Below are positions 8,304 to 17,148 of a DNA stretch of 41,812 nt, one piece after another. Under the pieces are notes generated by a model. The model did not search any database, was not told where the DNA came from, and saw only the letters and a list, made by a program, of their open reading frames with translations. The stretch is from NCBI GenBank assembly GCA_030427485.1, contig JAUICG010000040.1, positions 1-41,812 on the forward strand, written 5' to 3'. Position 1 is the stretch's first letter. Every line of letters starts with the position of its first letter. A program made the position numbers and the translations under genes. This DNA is from Gammaproteobacteria bacterium. Its GTDB lineage: Bacteria; Pseudomonadota; Gammaproteobacteria; Pseudomonadales; Halieaceae.

Positions 8304-9230
8304 ATGAAGAATCAAGGAATCAGGTTTATTGGTGGCTTGCTGATCTGTATGTTCGCGCTCGGCGGCTGCCAAAGCGATGTGACACTGTCGAAAGCGGCCA
8401 GGCGGGGTGACACCCTCGTGGTATCGCTCGGCAACGCCGATCCCAACGGCGAATACTCCAATCTCAACAGCGAATTGATTCGCGAACCGGATGTTACCGC
8501 CGAGGTTCTGGATAGTGGCTGGGCCACTCACCCGGTGAAAGTCCGTCATGTCTTTCGCGTCTATGGCGATCCCACCGCCGTCGATGCAAAAGCGCGCGGC
8601 AGAGGCCAGTGGATGGCCGTGGTCGACCTCGTCAACCCAACGGGATCCGGCAAGCCAAACCTCGCTATCGGGGAGGCCGCACTGATCCTGAAATCGCCGG
8701 CATTCAACGAACCACAGGTCGTGCATACGGAAATCATTGCCGGCGATGGTTCACCGCACCCGTTCATATCGCAGAATGAACCCGTCGAGCTCGGGTGGGA
8801 CAAACTGGCGCTCGTCAGACCGGCCAAGCAGGCGCTCGTCAGCATCAACGGGACGCTGCCGCCGGGCGTCAGGCTCGCCGGGGCGCAGTACCATTTCAGC
8901 ATTCCGGACGTGCACACCACGGACGCCCTGTTTAATCGCCTGGAGGCCGCAACGCCCGCCAAGCTCGCCACAGACCGGCAGATCCACTTCGAATTCAGCA
9001 GGACGGAGCGGGATGCACCGGTCGGTACCGATGTCGTGGTAGTGATCACATCAAACGAGGGCGTCGAGCAGGCGGACCTGCCCGCCTTTAACTTCGCGAT
9101 GTTCAGCGATATCAACGCCATCGCCAGCAATCCCACTTACTGGCAGCAACATTTCAGTGGCGCCGCATACTACGATACACAGGGGCAGGAAATCGCCAGC
9201 CTGGGACAACAGGTCGGCGAGAGTGAATAA
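8304..9230 (+). CDS. Lipoprotein of unknown function
   Basis: The 308-aa protein starts with a lipoprotein signal peptide: MKNQGIR, a hydrophobic run, then the lipobox LGGC with Cys22 as the lipidation site. The mature part looks beta-rich and hydrophilic, with no motif I can assign. The ATG has a purine-rich ribosome site (GAGGGAG/AAAGG) 2-15 nt upstream. The residue after Cys22 is Gln, not Asp, so under the E. coli rule it would go to the outer membrane. It stands alone, convergent with the hydroxylase gene, so the neighbours give no hint of function. Confidence 0.8.
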   Translation: MKNQGIRFIGGLLICMFALGGCQSDVTLSKAARRGDTLVVSLGNADPNGEYSNLNSELIREPDVTAEVLDSGWATHPVKVRHVFRVYGDPTAVDAKARGRGQWMAVVDLVNPTGSGKPNLAIGEAALILKSPAFNEPQVVHTEIIAGDGSPHPFISQNEPVELGWDKLALVRPAKQALVSINGTLPPGVRLAGAQYHFSIPDVHTTDALFNRLEAATPAKLATDRQIHFEFSRTERDAPVGTDVVVVITSNEGVEQADLPAFNFAMFSDINAIASNPTYWQQHFSGAAYYDTQGQEIASLGQQVGESE

Positions 9231-9252
9231 ACCGGTGCGACCTTGCCTGAGG

Positions 9253-10488
9253 CTAAACGGCGGGCGCCGCTGTACCCGCATCCGGGGCGCGCAGCAGGCG
9301 CGACAGAAACCACAGGTTCACCACGCCGTACACGGTCGCCCAGAGCAACAGACCCTGGCTCAGCACCGCGTGGGATGACCACAGCAGCAAGGTGATCGCG
9401 CCCAGACGCAACGCCTCCCACTTGAGTAAACCGGGGGCAGGCCTGCCTTCCAGCCAGAAGGCCGTCACCATCGTGGTGCCGAGCAGGATTGCCCAGCCGG
9501 CAAACCCCTGCCAGTAGGTCAATTCAGTTCTTTCCATAAATCCCAGCAACAGCACCACGGAAACCAACTGGAAAAAGGCGTACACCGACACCAGCCCAGG
9601 CACGCGGGGGTCGTAACGCTCAAATGTGCTGAGGTCGCTTTTCTCGCGCGGGTACTTCGCCGCGACATCCGCAGGGCGCCAACCGGTGCGCGCTACCCAG
9701 ACACGCAACTTATCGCGCCAGTTTTTTGTGCGCCAGCAGTCCTGGGCCATATCGACGTAAACATGGGTCAACGCCTTGACCGGACTCCAGCTCTTCAGCG
9801 GTCCGCGAATCCCGAATACGACCGGCTCGTCCTCCCGCTCCTCTTCGAATGTCCCGAACAGGCGGTCCCAGAGTATGAACAGGCCGCCATAGTTGCGATC
9901 CATATAGCGATCATTCTGCGCATGGTGCACGCGGTGGTTGGAAGGTGTGACAAATAGCCACTCGTACCACCCCAGTTTTGGCACATGCTGGGTATGCACC
10001 CAGAACTGGTAGATCAGGTTGATTGCGCCCACTGTCACGACGACTTCCGCGGGAATACCCAGCAGGTACATGGGAATATAAAACAGCCAACCCAGCAGGA
10101 AGCCCGTACTTGTCTGGCGCAGTGCGGTGGTGAGGTTGTAGTCCTCGCTCTGGTGGTGGGCCACATGCGCAGCCCACAGGATTGTGCGCTCGTGACCCAG
10201 GCGATGCAGCCAGTAGTAGCAGAAATCGTACAGCACCATGGCCAGCACCCAGGTGAACCAATGGCTGGCGTCCATCAGCGGCAGTGAGAAATACTCGGTG
10301 ATCAGGTAGTAGATATAACCACCCACCCCCAGGGTCACAAACCGCTGCGCCTGGCTCAGGACGCCGAGCGACAGGCTGCTGACGCTGTCGTTCAGGCGGT
10401 AGGTGTTGCGCTGTATCAGCCACCCGTATGCCAGCTCCACCACGATGGCGAGAATGAAAAACGGCACGGCGTAAACCACAAGATCCAT
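9253..10488 (-). CDS. Sterol desaturase / fatty acid hydroxylase family membrane protein
   Basis: The protein has 411 aa. The eight-histidine di-iron signature is visible in order: HRLGH (H95, H99), HVAHH (H108, H111, H112), HTQH (H165, H168) and NHRVHH (H185, H188, H189), set between hydrophobic segments. This is the fatty acid hydroxylase superfamily, which uses O2 to hydroxylate or desaturate lipids at the membrane. The arrangement and the long C-terminal membrane part resemble the alkylglycerol monooxygenase-like bacterial branch, but the substrate cannot be read from sequence. A GGGG-type ribosome site precedes the ATG. It is convergent with the lipoprotein gene and likely monocistronic. 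Confidence 0.88.
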   Translation of the reverse strand: MDLVVYAVPFFILAIVVELAYGWLIQRNTYRLNDSVSSLSLGVLSQAQRFVTLGVGGYIYYLITEYFSLPLMDASHWFTWVLAMVLYDFCYYWLHRLGHERTILWAAHVAHHQSEDYNLTTALRQTSTGFLLGWLFYIPMYLLGIPAEVVVTVGAINLIYQFWVHTQHVPKLGWYEWLFVTPSNHRVHHAQNDRYMDRNYGGLFILWDRLFGTFEEEREDEPVVFGIRGPLKSWSPVKALTHVYVDMAQDCWRTKNWRDKLRVWVARTGWRPADVAAKYPREKSDLSTFERYDPRVPGLVSVYAFFQLVSVVLLLGFMERTELTYWQGFAGWAILLGTTMVTAFWLEGRPAPGLLKWEALRLGAITLLLWSSHAVLSQGLLLWATVYGVVNLWFLSRLLRAPDAGTAAPAV

Positions 10489-10664
10489 AGTACAACCCCG
10501 AAAAGATGCCCCGGACTCATCAAAATTCGCCTGGCAGTAACACCGGGCAGCGAGTACCGGCCGCGTATTCTAGACCCCTGCGTGCAAAAATCCAGTCTCC
10601 GGGCTCCAGAGTGCAGGGCCGATTTTGACTAGTTCCGACATGCCGGCAGGTTTATATTGCTGTC

Positions 10665-12107
10665 ATGAAGAGTGATATTGACACCAATGCAGCCCAGTCC
10701 GGCCACGCCCACCTGCCCACGCCCGAGGTATGTCGCCGGGCCAGGTTGTCACGGGATGCACGCTTCGATGGCGAGTTTTACATCGCGGTGCATACCACTG
10801 GCATTTACTGCCGACCGGTGTGTCCCGCGCGCCCGCCAGCGGAAAAAAATGTCAGTTATTTCCCGAGCGCCGCACAGGCCGCACTGGCCGGTTTTCGGCC
10901 CTGCCTGCGCTGCCGACCCGAATCCGCACCCAATAGTCCCGCGTGGAACGGGACCTCCACGACGGTACGGCGCGCGCTGGAGTTGATTGCCCAGGGCGCA
11001 CTCAACAACGGCTCGGTGAGTGACCTGGCGCTGCGCCTGGGTATCGGGGAGCGCTACCTGCGCAAGCTGTTCGAACGGGAACTGGGCGTGTCTCCCCAGG
11101 CGCTGGCACTTAATCAGCGCCTGCTGTTCGCAAAAAAGCTGCTGGCTGAAACCACGCTGTCGATAACCGACGTGGCCTTCGCCGCCGGTTTTGGCAGTCT
11201 AAGGCGCTTCAACAGCGCCATCCAGGCACAGTTCAGGCTGGCCCCCAGCGCACTGCGCAGCAAGCCGCAGCGGACCGTGGCCACTGTCTGTGTCGAACTG
11301 CAACTGCACTATCGGCCACCCTACGACTGGGACGGCGTAATCGATTTTTACCGCCGGCACGCGATCGACGGGGTGGAGACAGTGACAGCAACGAGTTACC
11401 GGCGCAACATCACGCTGGAGGGGCTTGCAGGCAGTGTCGAGATCAGCCCGCAGGCGGGGAAAAACGCGCTGCGACTGCAACTGCAATTGGCCGACCACCG
11501 CCTGATAATGCCCGCGGTATCACGGGTTCGGCGGATGTTCGACCTGGATGCCAACCCGGCCGCCATCCGGCAGGTGCTGGGGCGGGACCGGCGCCTGGCG
11601 CTACTGTTGCGACGCTTCCCCGACGTTCGCTCCACCGGACACTGGTCGCTGTACGAGGCGGCGGTGCGCGGCGTTGTCGGCCAACAGGTCAGCACCGGAG
11701 CCGCACGCACTGTGCTCAGCCGCCTCGCCCGCGCCGTAGCGCCCGATCCGGAACAGGTGCAGTTTCCCGGCGCGGCTGCCCTTGCGACCCTGGACGACGA
11801 ACAGTTTCCAATGCCCGGCAAGCGGCGCGAGACGCTGCGCGCGCTGTGCCGGTACTGCAGCGGCAGTGAGGTCGAACTCGACCTTGACGCCCTGGCCTCC
11901 CTGAAAGGCGTGGGCCCGTGGACCATCGCGATGGCCGCCCTGCGCGGCCAGGGGCACCCGGACATCTTTCCGCAGAAAGACCTGGGGCTGGAAAGGGCCT
12001 GGGCGCGCCTGCCCGGCCCGGATGTCCCCCTGCGGGACCGGTCCGACACATGGCGCCCCTGGGGAAGTTACGCCGCCAACCTGCTCTGGAGGAGCCTGAG
12101 CCTATGA
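10665..12107 (+). CDS. alkA: Ada-AlkA fusion: methyl-sensor/AraC regulator with DNA-3-methyladenine glycosylase II
   Basis: The protein has 480 aa. An Ada-type zinc domain comes first (DARFDGEFYIAV, then YCRPVC and CLRC; Cys49, 53, 80 and 83 are the four ligands, one of them the methyl-phosphotriester acceptor). An AraC-type HTH follows (about 100-185), then the AlkA N-terminal fold (about 205-320) and the HhH-GPD glycosylase (LASLKGVGPWTIAMAALRG). The catalytic Asp is retained at 439 (PQKDLGLE). It lacks the O6-methylguanine transferase half of E. coli Ada, which is supplied by the overlapping next gene. It probably senses methyl damage and activates its own operon. A TTGACT (10625-10630) and a TATATT (10653-10658) lie upstream at a poor 22-nt spacing. 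Confidence 0.93.
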   Translation: MKSDIDTNAAQSGHAHLPTPEVCRRARLSRDARFDGEFYIAVHTTGIYCRPVCPARPPAEKNVSYFPSAAQAALAGFRPCLRCRPESAPNSPAWNGTSTTVRRALELIAQGALNNGSVSDLALRLGIGERYLRKLFERELGVSPQALALNQRLLFAKKLLAETTLSITDVAFAAGFGSLRRFNSAIQAQFRLAPSALRSKPQRTVATVCVELQLHYRPPYDWDGVIDFYRRHAIDGVETVTATSYRRNITLEGLAGSVEISPQAGKNALRLQLQLADHRLIMPAVSRVRRMFDLDANPAAIRQVLGRDRRLALLLRRFPDVRSTGHWSLYEAAVRGVVGQQVSTGAARTVLSRLARAVAPDPEQVQFPGAAALATLDDEQFPMPGKRRETLRALCRYCSGSEVELDLDALASLKGVGPWTIAMAALRGQGHPDIFPQKDLGLERAWARLPGPDVPLRDRSDTWRPWGSYAANLLWRSLSL

Positions 12108-12598
12108 ATTATCAATACCTGGACTCACCGATTGGCGCCCTGCGCCTCGTCTCCAACGGTTTTGAACTGACCGGGATCGAATTCGAGGGCCAGTACGGCA
12201 GCACTGAAGCCGCGGACCGCGAGCACCCGGATACCGTGCTCGCGGCCTGCGCGGAGCAACTGACCGAGTATTTCGCCGGGCGCAGAGAGTTTTTCGACCT
12301 GCCGCTGGGCGCGCTCGGTACGCCCTTCCAACAGTCTGTCTGGCACGCCCTGGCGCTGATACCCTACGGGGAACTACGCAGCTATCGGGATATCGCGCAG
12401 ACCATCGGTAAACCCGCGGCGGTGCGCGCGGTAGGGGCGGCCAACGGTCGCAACCCGCTGCCTATCGTGGTGCCCTGCCACCGCGTGATCGGCAGCGATG
12501 GCCGCTTAACGGGCTTCGCCGGCGGACTCGACGCCAAGGCATTCCTGTTGCAACTGGAGGGGTCGCTGGGCGATTCACTGTTCGCGCCAGGCAGCTAG
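12104..12598 (+). CDS. ogt: Methylated-DNA--protein-cysteine methyltransferase
   Basis: The 164-aa protein has the suicide-enzyme active site PCHRVIG (Cys125), preceded by the TPFQQSVWHAL and YGELRSYRDIA DNA-binding motifs and the AVGAANGRNP helix. It transfers the alkyl group of O6-alkylguanine to its own cysteine. The ATG overlaps the alkA stop as ATGA, so the two are translationally coupled. The pair gives phosphotriester sensing, 3-methyladenine excision and O6-methylguanine reversal in one operon. The TAG stop lies inside the left arm of the palindrome that follows. The length is normal for Ogt. Confidence 0.95.
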   Translation: MNYQYLDSPIGALRLVSNGFELTGIEFEGQYGSTEAADREHPDTVLAACAEQLTEYFAGRREFFDLPLGALGTPFQQSVWHALALIPYGELRSYRDIAQTIGKPAAVRAVGAANGRNPLPIVVPCHRVIGSDGRLTGFAGGLDAKAFLLQLEGSLGDSLFAPGS

Positions 12599-12630
12599 TA
12601 CTCCATCAACATGTATTGATGGAGTACTAG
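12595..12630. terminator. Perfect 15-bp palindrome between convergent genes (bidirectional terminator candidate)
   Basis: Arms 12595-12609 (CTAGTACTCCATCAA) and 12616-12630 (TTGATGGAGTACTAG) are perfect inverted repeats around the loop CATGTA. The stem starts at the last four bases of ogt, including its stop, and ends one base before the stop codon of the convergent DUF465 gene. It has no run of T on either side and only moderate GC, so it may stop transcription in a factor-assisted way, or be a symmetric protein site. Confidence 0.6.
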
Positions 12631-12876
12631 TCAGGCGTTCAAATCGGGGATCATTTCGTCCTTCAGCCGCGTGATTGCGTCCTTCAGGAGCAGTTTCTCT
12701 TTCTTCAGGCGCTGCAGCAGGATCTGGTTCTGGTAGGGGTAGCTGTGTAATTCATCGATTTTGCCATCCAGCGCACGGTGCTTTCTCTGCAAATCCAGCA
12801 AACGCATCGCGGGGGTCACCAACTCGTTGGCCGCTTCGCTGCGTCCCCCTATCCCGTTTTCAGGTGGCTCATTCAT
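12631..12876 (-). CDS. DUF465 (YdcH-type) small coiled-coil protein
   Basis: The 81-aa protein carries the DUF465 signature: LQRKHRALDGKIDEL, then LLQRLKKEKLLLKDAITRLK, predicted as two antiparallel amphipathic helices. Proteins of this family are common in proteobacteria and their role is unknown. The N-terminal 20 residues are extra compared with the usual 65-75 aa, and a start further inside is possible. The gene is monocistronic and convergent with ogt. Confidence 0.85.
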   Translation of the reverse strand: MNEPPENGIGGRSEAANELVTPAMRLLDLQRKHRALDGKIDELHSYPYQNQILLQRLKKEKLLLKDAITRLKDEMIPDLNA

Positions 12877-12972
12877 CGTCCGGTCAGTACTGCCCTAAAC
12901 ATGGTGGCGAGGTGCAACTCTATACCCTGATGGATTACCTGCACAAGCCTCAGACCCGTCAGCGCCACAAGA

Positions 12973-13839
12973 CTACGCAAAATTCACTGCCAATAACCGC
13001 GACCACAGCGTATGCTCGCCATCCGCTATGGCGTAGAAGGGCGGGCTGCGCAGCGAGTCGCCACAGTTATACCGCAGTGGCTGGCCATCCATCCCCAGCA
13101 GAAGCCCGCCGGCGGCCTCCAGCACGGCCTGACCCGCCGCCGTATCCCACTCGGAGCAGGGCGAGAATCGCGGGTACAAATCCCCATACCCCTCTGCCAT
13201 ACGGGAGAATTTCAAAGCACTGCCCATATTGCTCCTGGAGACAGCACCGTCCCACTGCTCCTCGAGCCACGCCAGGCATGCCGTGAAGCGCGGGCCACGA
13301 TGCCGCCGACTGGCCAGTACCGTCAGCTCCGCCGCGCCGTCCAGGGCCCGTGTTGCCAACTCGCTGACCGTCCAGCGGCCCTCCCCCGCGTCGACAAAGC
13401 GCTGCGCCTGCCCCCCCGGGATACCGACATAGCCGATCCGCTCCAGGGGGAGGTACAGAATACCCAGCACCGGCCTGTGATCGTCTATCAGGGCGATGTT
13501 GATAGTGAATTCGCCTGTCCTTTCCAGGAATTCCCGGGTGCCGTCCAGCGGATCGATCAGCCAGAAACGGCGCCAGTCGCGCCGCCGGACGATCTCCTCC
13601 GGCGTGGATTCCTCCGACAGGACCGCAAGTGACGCATCCAGGGTCGCCAGGCCGGATACCAGCAACCTGTGCGAGGCCAGGTCGGCACGCGTCAGGGGCG
13701 AATCATCGCTTTTGGATTCATAATGACCCGCGGCAGGGTGGTAATAGTGCTCGCAGATTGCTTCTCCAGCCTCCCTGCACAGTGCGAGCAGTGGCTGCAC
13801 CCATTCGCTCAAGTCCCGCACATTTGCCGCTCTGTCCAT
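12973..13839 (-). CDS. cysQ: 3'(2'),5'-bisphosphate nucleotidase CysQ
   Basis: This 288-aa inositol monophosphatase-fold enzyme hydrolyses PAP to AMP, clearing the by-product of sulfate assimilation. Visible motifs are DDSPLTRAD, LSEEST (metal Glu), the metal site DPLDGTREFL, and EWDTAAGQAVLEAAGG near the end, all as in CysQ. I chose the ATG at 13839 (MDRAANVRD) because the family starts about there and a GGA lies 5 nt upstream. The open frame runs 76 codons further, but without similarity. It is divergent from yrfG; in pseudomonads cysQ, nudE and yrfG are neighbours, and here nudE is absent. Confidence 0.9.
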   Translation of the reverse strand: MDRAANVRDLSEWVQPLLALCREAGEAICEHYYHPAAGHYESKSDDSPLTRADLASHRLLVSGLATLDASLAVLSEESTPEEIVRRRDWRRFWLIDPLDGTREFLERTGEFTINIALIDDHRPVLGILYLPLERIGYVGIPGGQAQRFVDAGEGRWTVSELATRALDGAAELTVLASRRHRGPRFTACLAWLEEQWDGAVSRSNMGSALKFSRMAEGYGDLYPRFSPCSEWDTAAGQAVLEAAGGLLLGMDGQPLRYNCGDSLRSPPFYAIADGEHTLWSRLLAVNFA

Positions 13840-14015
13840 ACGTTCCACTATACCACTCCCGGAGCCTGTCGGACCGCGGTGTGCGTAACGCATCAGCCTG
13901 CGTGCGACCGGCTGCTGCTCGACGGGAGGGTCGCACTTTCCACGAAAGCACAAAAAGGCATAAAATTGGCGCTCTGGACCACCTCGTCCGGCACGGCATT
14001 TTGGAGGGAGAAACC

Positions 14016-14681
14016 GTGGTCGACTGGGATTGCATCGACACAGTATTACTGGATATGGACGGCACACTGCTGGACCTGCATTTCGACAACTATTTCTGGA
14101 CCGAACACTTACCCCGCGTTTACGCCGAAAAACACCGGATCACGGAAGCGGAATCGAGCGATCGCCTGCACGGCACGCTCAGCGCCGAGCAGGGGACTTT
14201 GCAATGGTATTGCCTGGATCACTGGTCACAGCGCCTGGACATGGATATTCCCGCGCTCAAGCAGGAATTGCAGCACCTGATCAGCATCAGGCCCTTTGCC
14301 CTGGAGTTCCTCACCCGTTTGCACCACAGCAGCCGGGACGTCCTGCTGGTTACCAACGCGCACCGCAAAACGCTGGACCTGAAGATGGAAAACGTCGATA
14401 TTCTCAACTGGTTTGATCGTGTGGTAGTCTCACACGACCTGCACGCCCCGAAGGAGGACCGCAATTTCTGGATCAGGCTGCAGGACATGCACCCCTTCGA
14501 CCCCGCCCGCACACTGCTGATCGATGATACCGAGGCGGTGCTGGCCAGCGCCGAGGCGTACGGTATCACCCACTTGCTGACCCTGCTGCAACCGGACAGC
14601 AAACGCGACAAGCGCCTGCAGACACGCTTTCCCGGCTTCCACCACTTCGATGAAATCATGCCGGCCGGGCCTGGGGAATGA
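14016..14681 (+). CDS. yrfG: HAD-family nucleotide phosphatase YrfG (GMP/IMP nucleotidase)
   Basis: The 221-aa protein has HAD motif I as LLDMDGTLLD (Asp13 nucleophile, Asp15), motif II LLVTNAHRKT, the Lys-containing APKEDRNFW, and motif IV LLIDDTEAVL. The GTG at 14016 is chosen because GGAGGGAG (14003-14010) sits 5 nt before it and the family starts at this point. Frames upstream are open but overlap cysQ. YrfG dephosphorylates GMP and IMP in E. coli. Its stop overlaps the hslR start (ATGA), the same pairing as in E. coli. Confidence 0.9.
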   Translation: MVDWDCIDTVLLDMDGTLLDLHFDNYFWTEHLPRVYAEKHRITEAESSDRLHGTLSAEQGTLQWYCLDHWSQRLDMDIPALKQELQHLISIRPFALEFLTRLHHSSRDVLLVTNAHRKTLDLKMENVDILNWFDRVVVSHDLHAPKEDRNFWIRLQDMHPFDPARTLLIDDTEAVLASAEAYGITHLLTLLQPDSKRDKRLQTRFPGFHHFDEIMPAGPGE

Positions 14682-15082
14682 GCCAGCCGCCGGGCCAACT
14701 CGTCAAACTGCGCCTGGACAAATGGCTGTGGGCGGCGCGTTTTTTCAAGACGCGCAGCCTCGCCAAGGCCGCCATTGACGGCGGCAAGGTGCATCTGGCG
14801 GGACAACGCGTAAAGGTCTCCCGGGAGATCGCGGTCGGCGACACCTTGCAGATACGCCAGGGCTATGATGAAAAAGTGGTGCTGGTCACGGCGCTCAGCG
14901 ACCAGCGCAGAGGAGCGCCGCAGGCACAGTTACTGTATCGGGAAACCGACGAAAGCGTGGCCAAACGGGAAGCACAGGCAGCGGCCCGCAAGGCCGCCGG
15001 CGGCATGATAGACCGCCCCGCGCAGCGGCCCAACAAGCAGCAACGCCGCCAGATTCACCGTTTCAAGAACTTTCAGGAATAA
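14678..15082 (+). CDS. hslR: Ribosome-associated heat shock protein Hsp15 (S4 domain)
   Basis: The 134-aa basic protein has an N-terminal S4 RNA-binding domain (LRLDKWLWAARFFKTRSLA, then AIDGGKVHLAGQRVK) and a long Lys/Arg/Gln-rich tail (QRPNKQQRRQIHRFKNF). Hsp15 binds 50S subunits carrying a stalled nascent chain and takes part in their rescue after heat stress. The start codon overlaps the yrfG stop by 4 nt. E. coli has the downstream neighbour hslO; here dxs follows instead. Confidence 0.93.
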   Translation: MSQPPGQLVKLRLDKWLWAARFFKTRSLAKAAIDGGKVHLAGQRVKVSREIAVGDTLQIRQGYDEKVVLVTALSDQRRGAPQAQLLYRETDESVAKREAQAAARKAAGGMIDRPAQRPNKQQRRQIHRFKNFQE

Positions 15083-15168
15083 TTCGCGCCCGAACCGACA
15101 CTATCCGGCTCCGACACAATCACGCGCCGGCCGCTACTTTTCAGCCAATATGCGCTAGAATCGCGCTC

Positions 15169-17124
15169 ATGCTGTCGGATATCCCTATAGTCCCGCCTGA
15201 CACCCCGCTACTGAACAAAGTCGATCAGGGCGTCTCCCTGCACGACCTGGATACCGCGGAACTGGTCAAGCTTGCAGAGGAACTCAGGGCCTACCTGCTG
15301 TACAGCGTGGGCCAGACAGGCGGCCATTTTGGCGCCGGCCTTGGCGTCGTTGAACTGACGGTCGCGCTGCACCATGTCTACAATACCCCGCAGGACCGCA
15401 TCGTGTGGGACGTGGGGCACCAGACCTACCCGCATAAAATCCTTACCGGCCGTATGGCGCAAATGTCCAGCATGCGCCAGGCCGATGGGCTGGCGGGTTT
15501 CCCGAAACGGGCCGAGAGCGAATACGACGCTTTTGGCGTGGGCCACTCCTCGACCAGCATTTCCGCCGCCATGGGTATGGCGCTGGCCGCGCAACAACTC
15601 GGCATCAGTCGCAAAGTCGTCGCCGTGATCGGCGATGGCGCGATCACCGGGGGCATGGCCATCGAGGCGCTGGCCCACGCCGGCCACGAACGGCCCAATA
15701 TGCTGGTTGTCCTGAACGACAACCAGATGTCGATCGGGCACAACACGGGCGGACTCGCGACGTACTTCGCCAAGATATGGGCCAGCAAGTTTTACATTTC
15801 CATGCGCGAGGGCTCCAAGCGGGTGCTGGAAAAAATTCGCCCCGCCTGGGAGCTCGCCAAGCGCACGGAAGAGCATATGAAGGGCATGGTCGCTCCCGGC
15901 ACGCTGTTTGAGGAACTGGGCTTTCACTATATTGGCCCACTCGACGGCCACGACCTGCCCGGGCTTATTCATACGCTGGAGAACATGAAGGACCTGGAAG
16001 GCCCGCAGTTCCTGCACATCCGAACCATGAAGGGCAAAGGCTTTTTACCCGCGGAGCGCGATCCGGTGGGTTACCACGCCATCAACAAGATCGAGGCGAA
16101 GCCCAAGGGGCCGCAGCCCGCCCTGCCCGCGGCCAGGCCCAAAGGCCCCAAGTACCAGGATGTGTTCGGTCGCTGGCTGTGCGATATGGCGGCGCGCGAC
16201 AGTCGCCTGGTGGGTATCACACCGGCCATGTGCGAGGGCTCGGGCATGGTCGACTTCGCCAGGCGCTTCCCCGAGCGCTACTACGATGTCGCCATCGCCG
16301 AACAGCACGCACTCACCCTGGCGGCAGGCATGGCCTGCGACGGGCTGAAGCCGGTGGTGGCCATTTACTCCACCTTCCTGCAACGCGGCTATGACCAACT
16401 GATTCACGATATCGCCCTGCAGGACCTGGATGTCACGTTCGGCATCGACCGCGCGGGACTGGTCGGCCAGGACGGGCCGACACATCACGGCGCATTTGAC
16501 CTGAGTTTCCTGCGCTGTATCCCCAATATGGTGATCGGCGCGCCCTCCGACGAGAATGAATGCCGCCAGATGCTCTACACCGCCTACCAGTACCCCGGCC
16601 CGGCCGCCGTTCGCTATCCCCGGGGTACCGGGCCGGGGGCGGTCATTTTTGAAGCCATGACCGGGATGCGAATCGGCCAGGCGGTGGAAGTGCGCAGTGG
16701 CGCCGGGGTGGCGATACTGAACTTCGGCGCACTGTTGTCGGAGGCCCTGGCAGCAGCCGACCAGCTCAACGCCACCGTGGTCGATATGCGCTGGGTCAAA
16801 CCGTTCGACAGGGACATGGTGCTGGCAATGGCGCAGCGACACAGCCTGCTCGTCACTCTTGAAGAGAATGCCGTCGCCGGTGGCGCGGGCGCGGGCGTGA
16901 ATGAATTTCTGGCTGCGCAGGGCCTGTCTCCGGCGATTCTCAATCTGGGCCTGCCCGATGCGTTCATCGAGCACGGCAATCAGGCGGATCAGCGGGCCTG
17001 GGCGGGGCTGGATGCCGCCGGCATCTGCAAGCGCATTACCTCCAGCCGGGAACTCACCCAGCTCCAACTCGCGGCCAGTGGTAAATTCCCCAGCGCGATC
17101 GAGCTGACGCGGACGACTAGCTGA
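15169..17124 (+). CDS. dxs: 1-deoxy-D-xylulose-5-phosphate synthase
   Basis: The 651-aa enzyme condenses pyruvate and glyceraldehyde-3-phosphate in the first step of the MEP isoprenoid pathway, using thiamine diphosphate. Family motifs run in order: TPLLNKVD, GHFGAGLGVVELTVALH, WDVGHQTYPHKILTGR, GHSSTSISAAMG, the ThDP/Mg site GDGAITGG with NDNQMSIG (about 155-190), and the catalytic Glu in AIAEQHALTLAAG (about 378). No ribosome site precedes the ATG. A TAGAAT box (15156-15161) lies only 7 nt upstream, so the transcript may be leaderless. In many gammaproteobacteria dxs follows xseB-ispA; here those two genes lie 12 kb further on. Confidence 0.96.
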   Translation: MLSDIPIVPPDTPLLNKVDQGVSLHDLDTAELVKLAEELRAYLLYSVGQTGGHFGAGLGVVELTVALHHVYNTPQDRIVWDVGHQTYPHKILTGRMAQMSSMRQADGLAGFPKRAESEYDAFGVGHSSTSISAAMGMALAAQQLGISRKVVAVIGDGAITGGMAIEALAHAGHERPNMLVVLNDNQMSIGHNTGGLATYFAKIWASKFYISMREGSKRVLEKIRPAWELAKRTEEHMKGMVAPGTLFEELGFHYIGPLDGHDLPGLIHTLENMKDLEGPQFLHIRTMKGKGFLPAERDPVGYHAINKIEAKPKGPQPALPAARPKGPKYQDVFGRWLCDMAARDSRLVGITPAMCEGSGMVDFARRFPERYYDVAIAEQHALTLAAGMACDGLKPVVAIYSTFLQRGYDQLIHDIALQDLDVTFGIDRAGLVGQDGPTHHGAFDLSFLRCIPNMVIGAPSDENECRQMLYTAYQYPGPAAVRYPRGTGPGAVIFEAMTGMRIGQAVEVRSGAGVAILNFGALLSEALAAADQLNATVVDMRWVKPFDRDMVLAMAQRHSLLVTLEENAVAGGAGAGVNEFLAAQGLSPAILNLGLPDAFIEHGNQADQRAWAGLDAAGICKRITSSRELTQLQLAASGKFPSAIELTRTTS

Positions 17125-17148
17125 CAGCATTGGAAATCCCGTATTGCC

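Noticed and set aside
13629..14015. N-terminal extension of yrfG
   Set aside because: It overlaps cysQ and lacks similarity, while a strong ribosome site marks the GTG at 14016.
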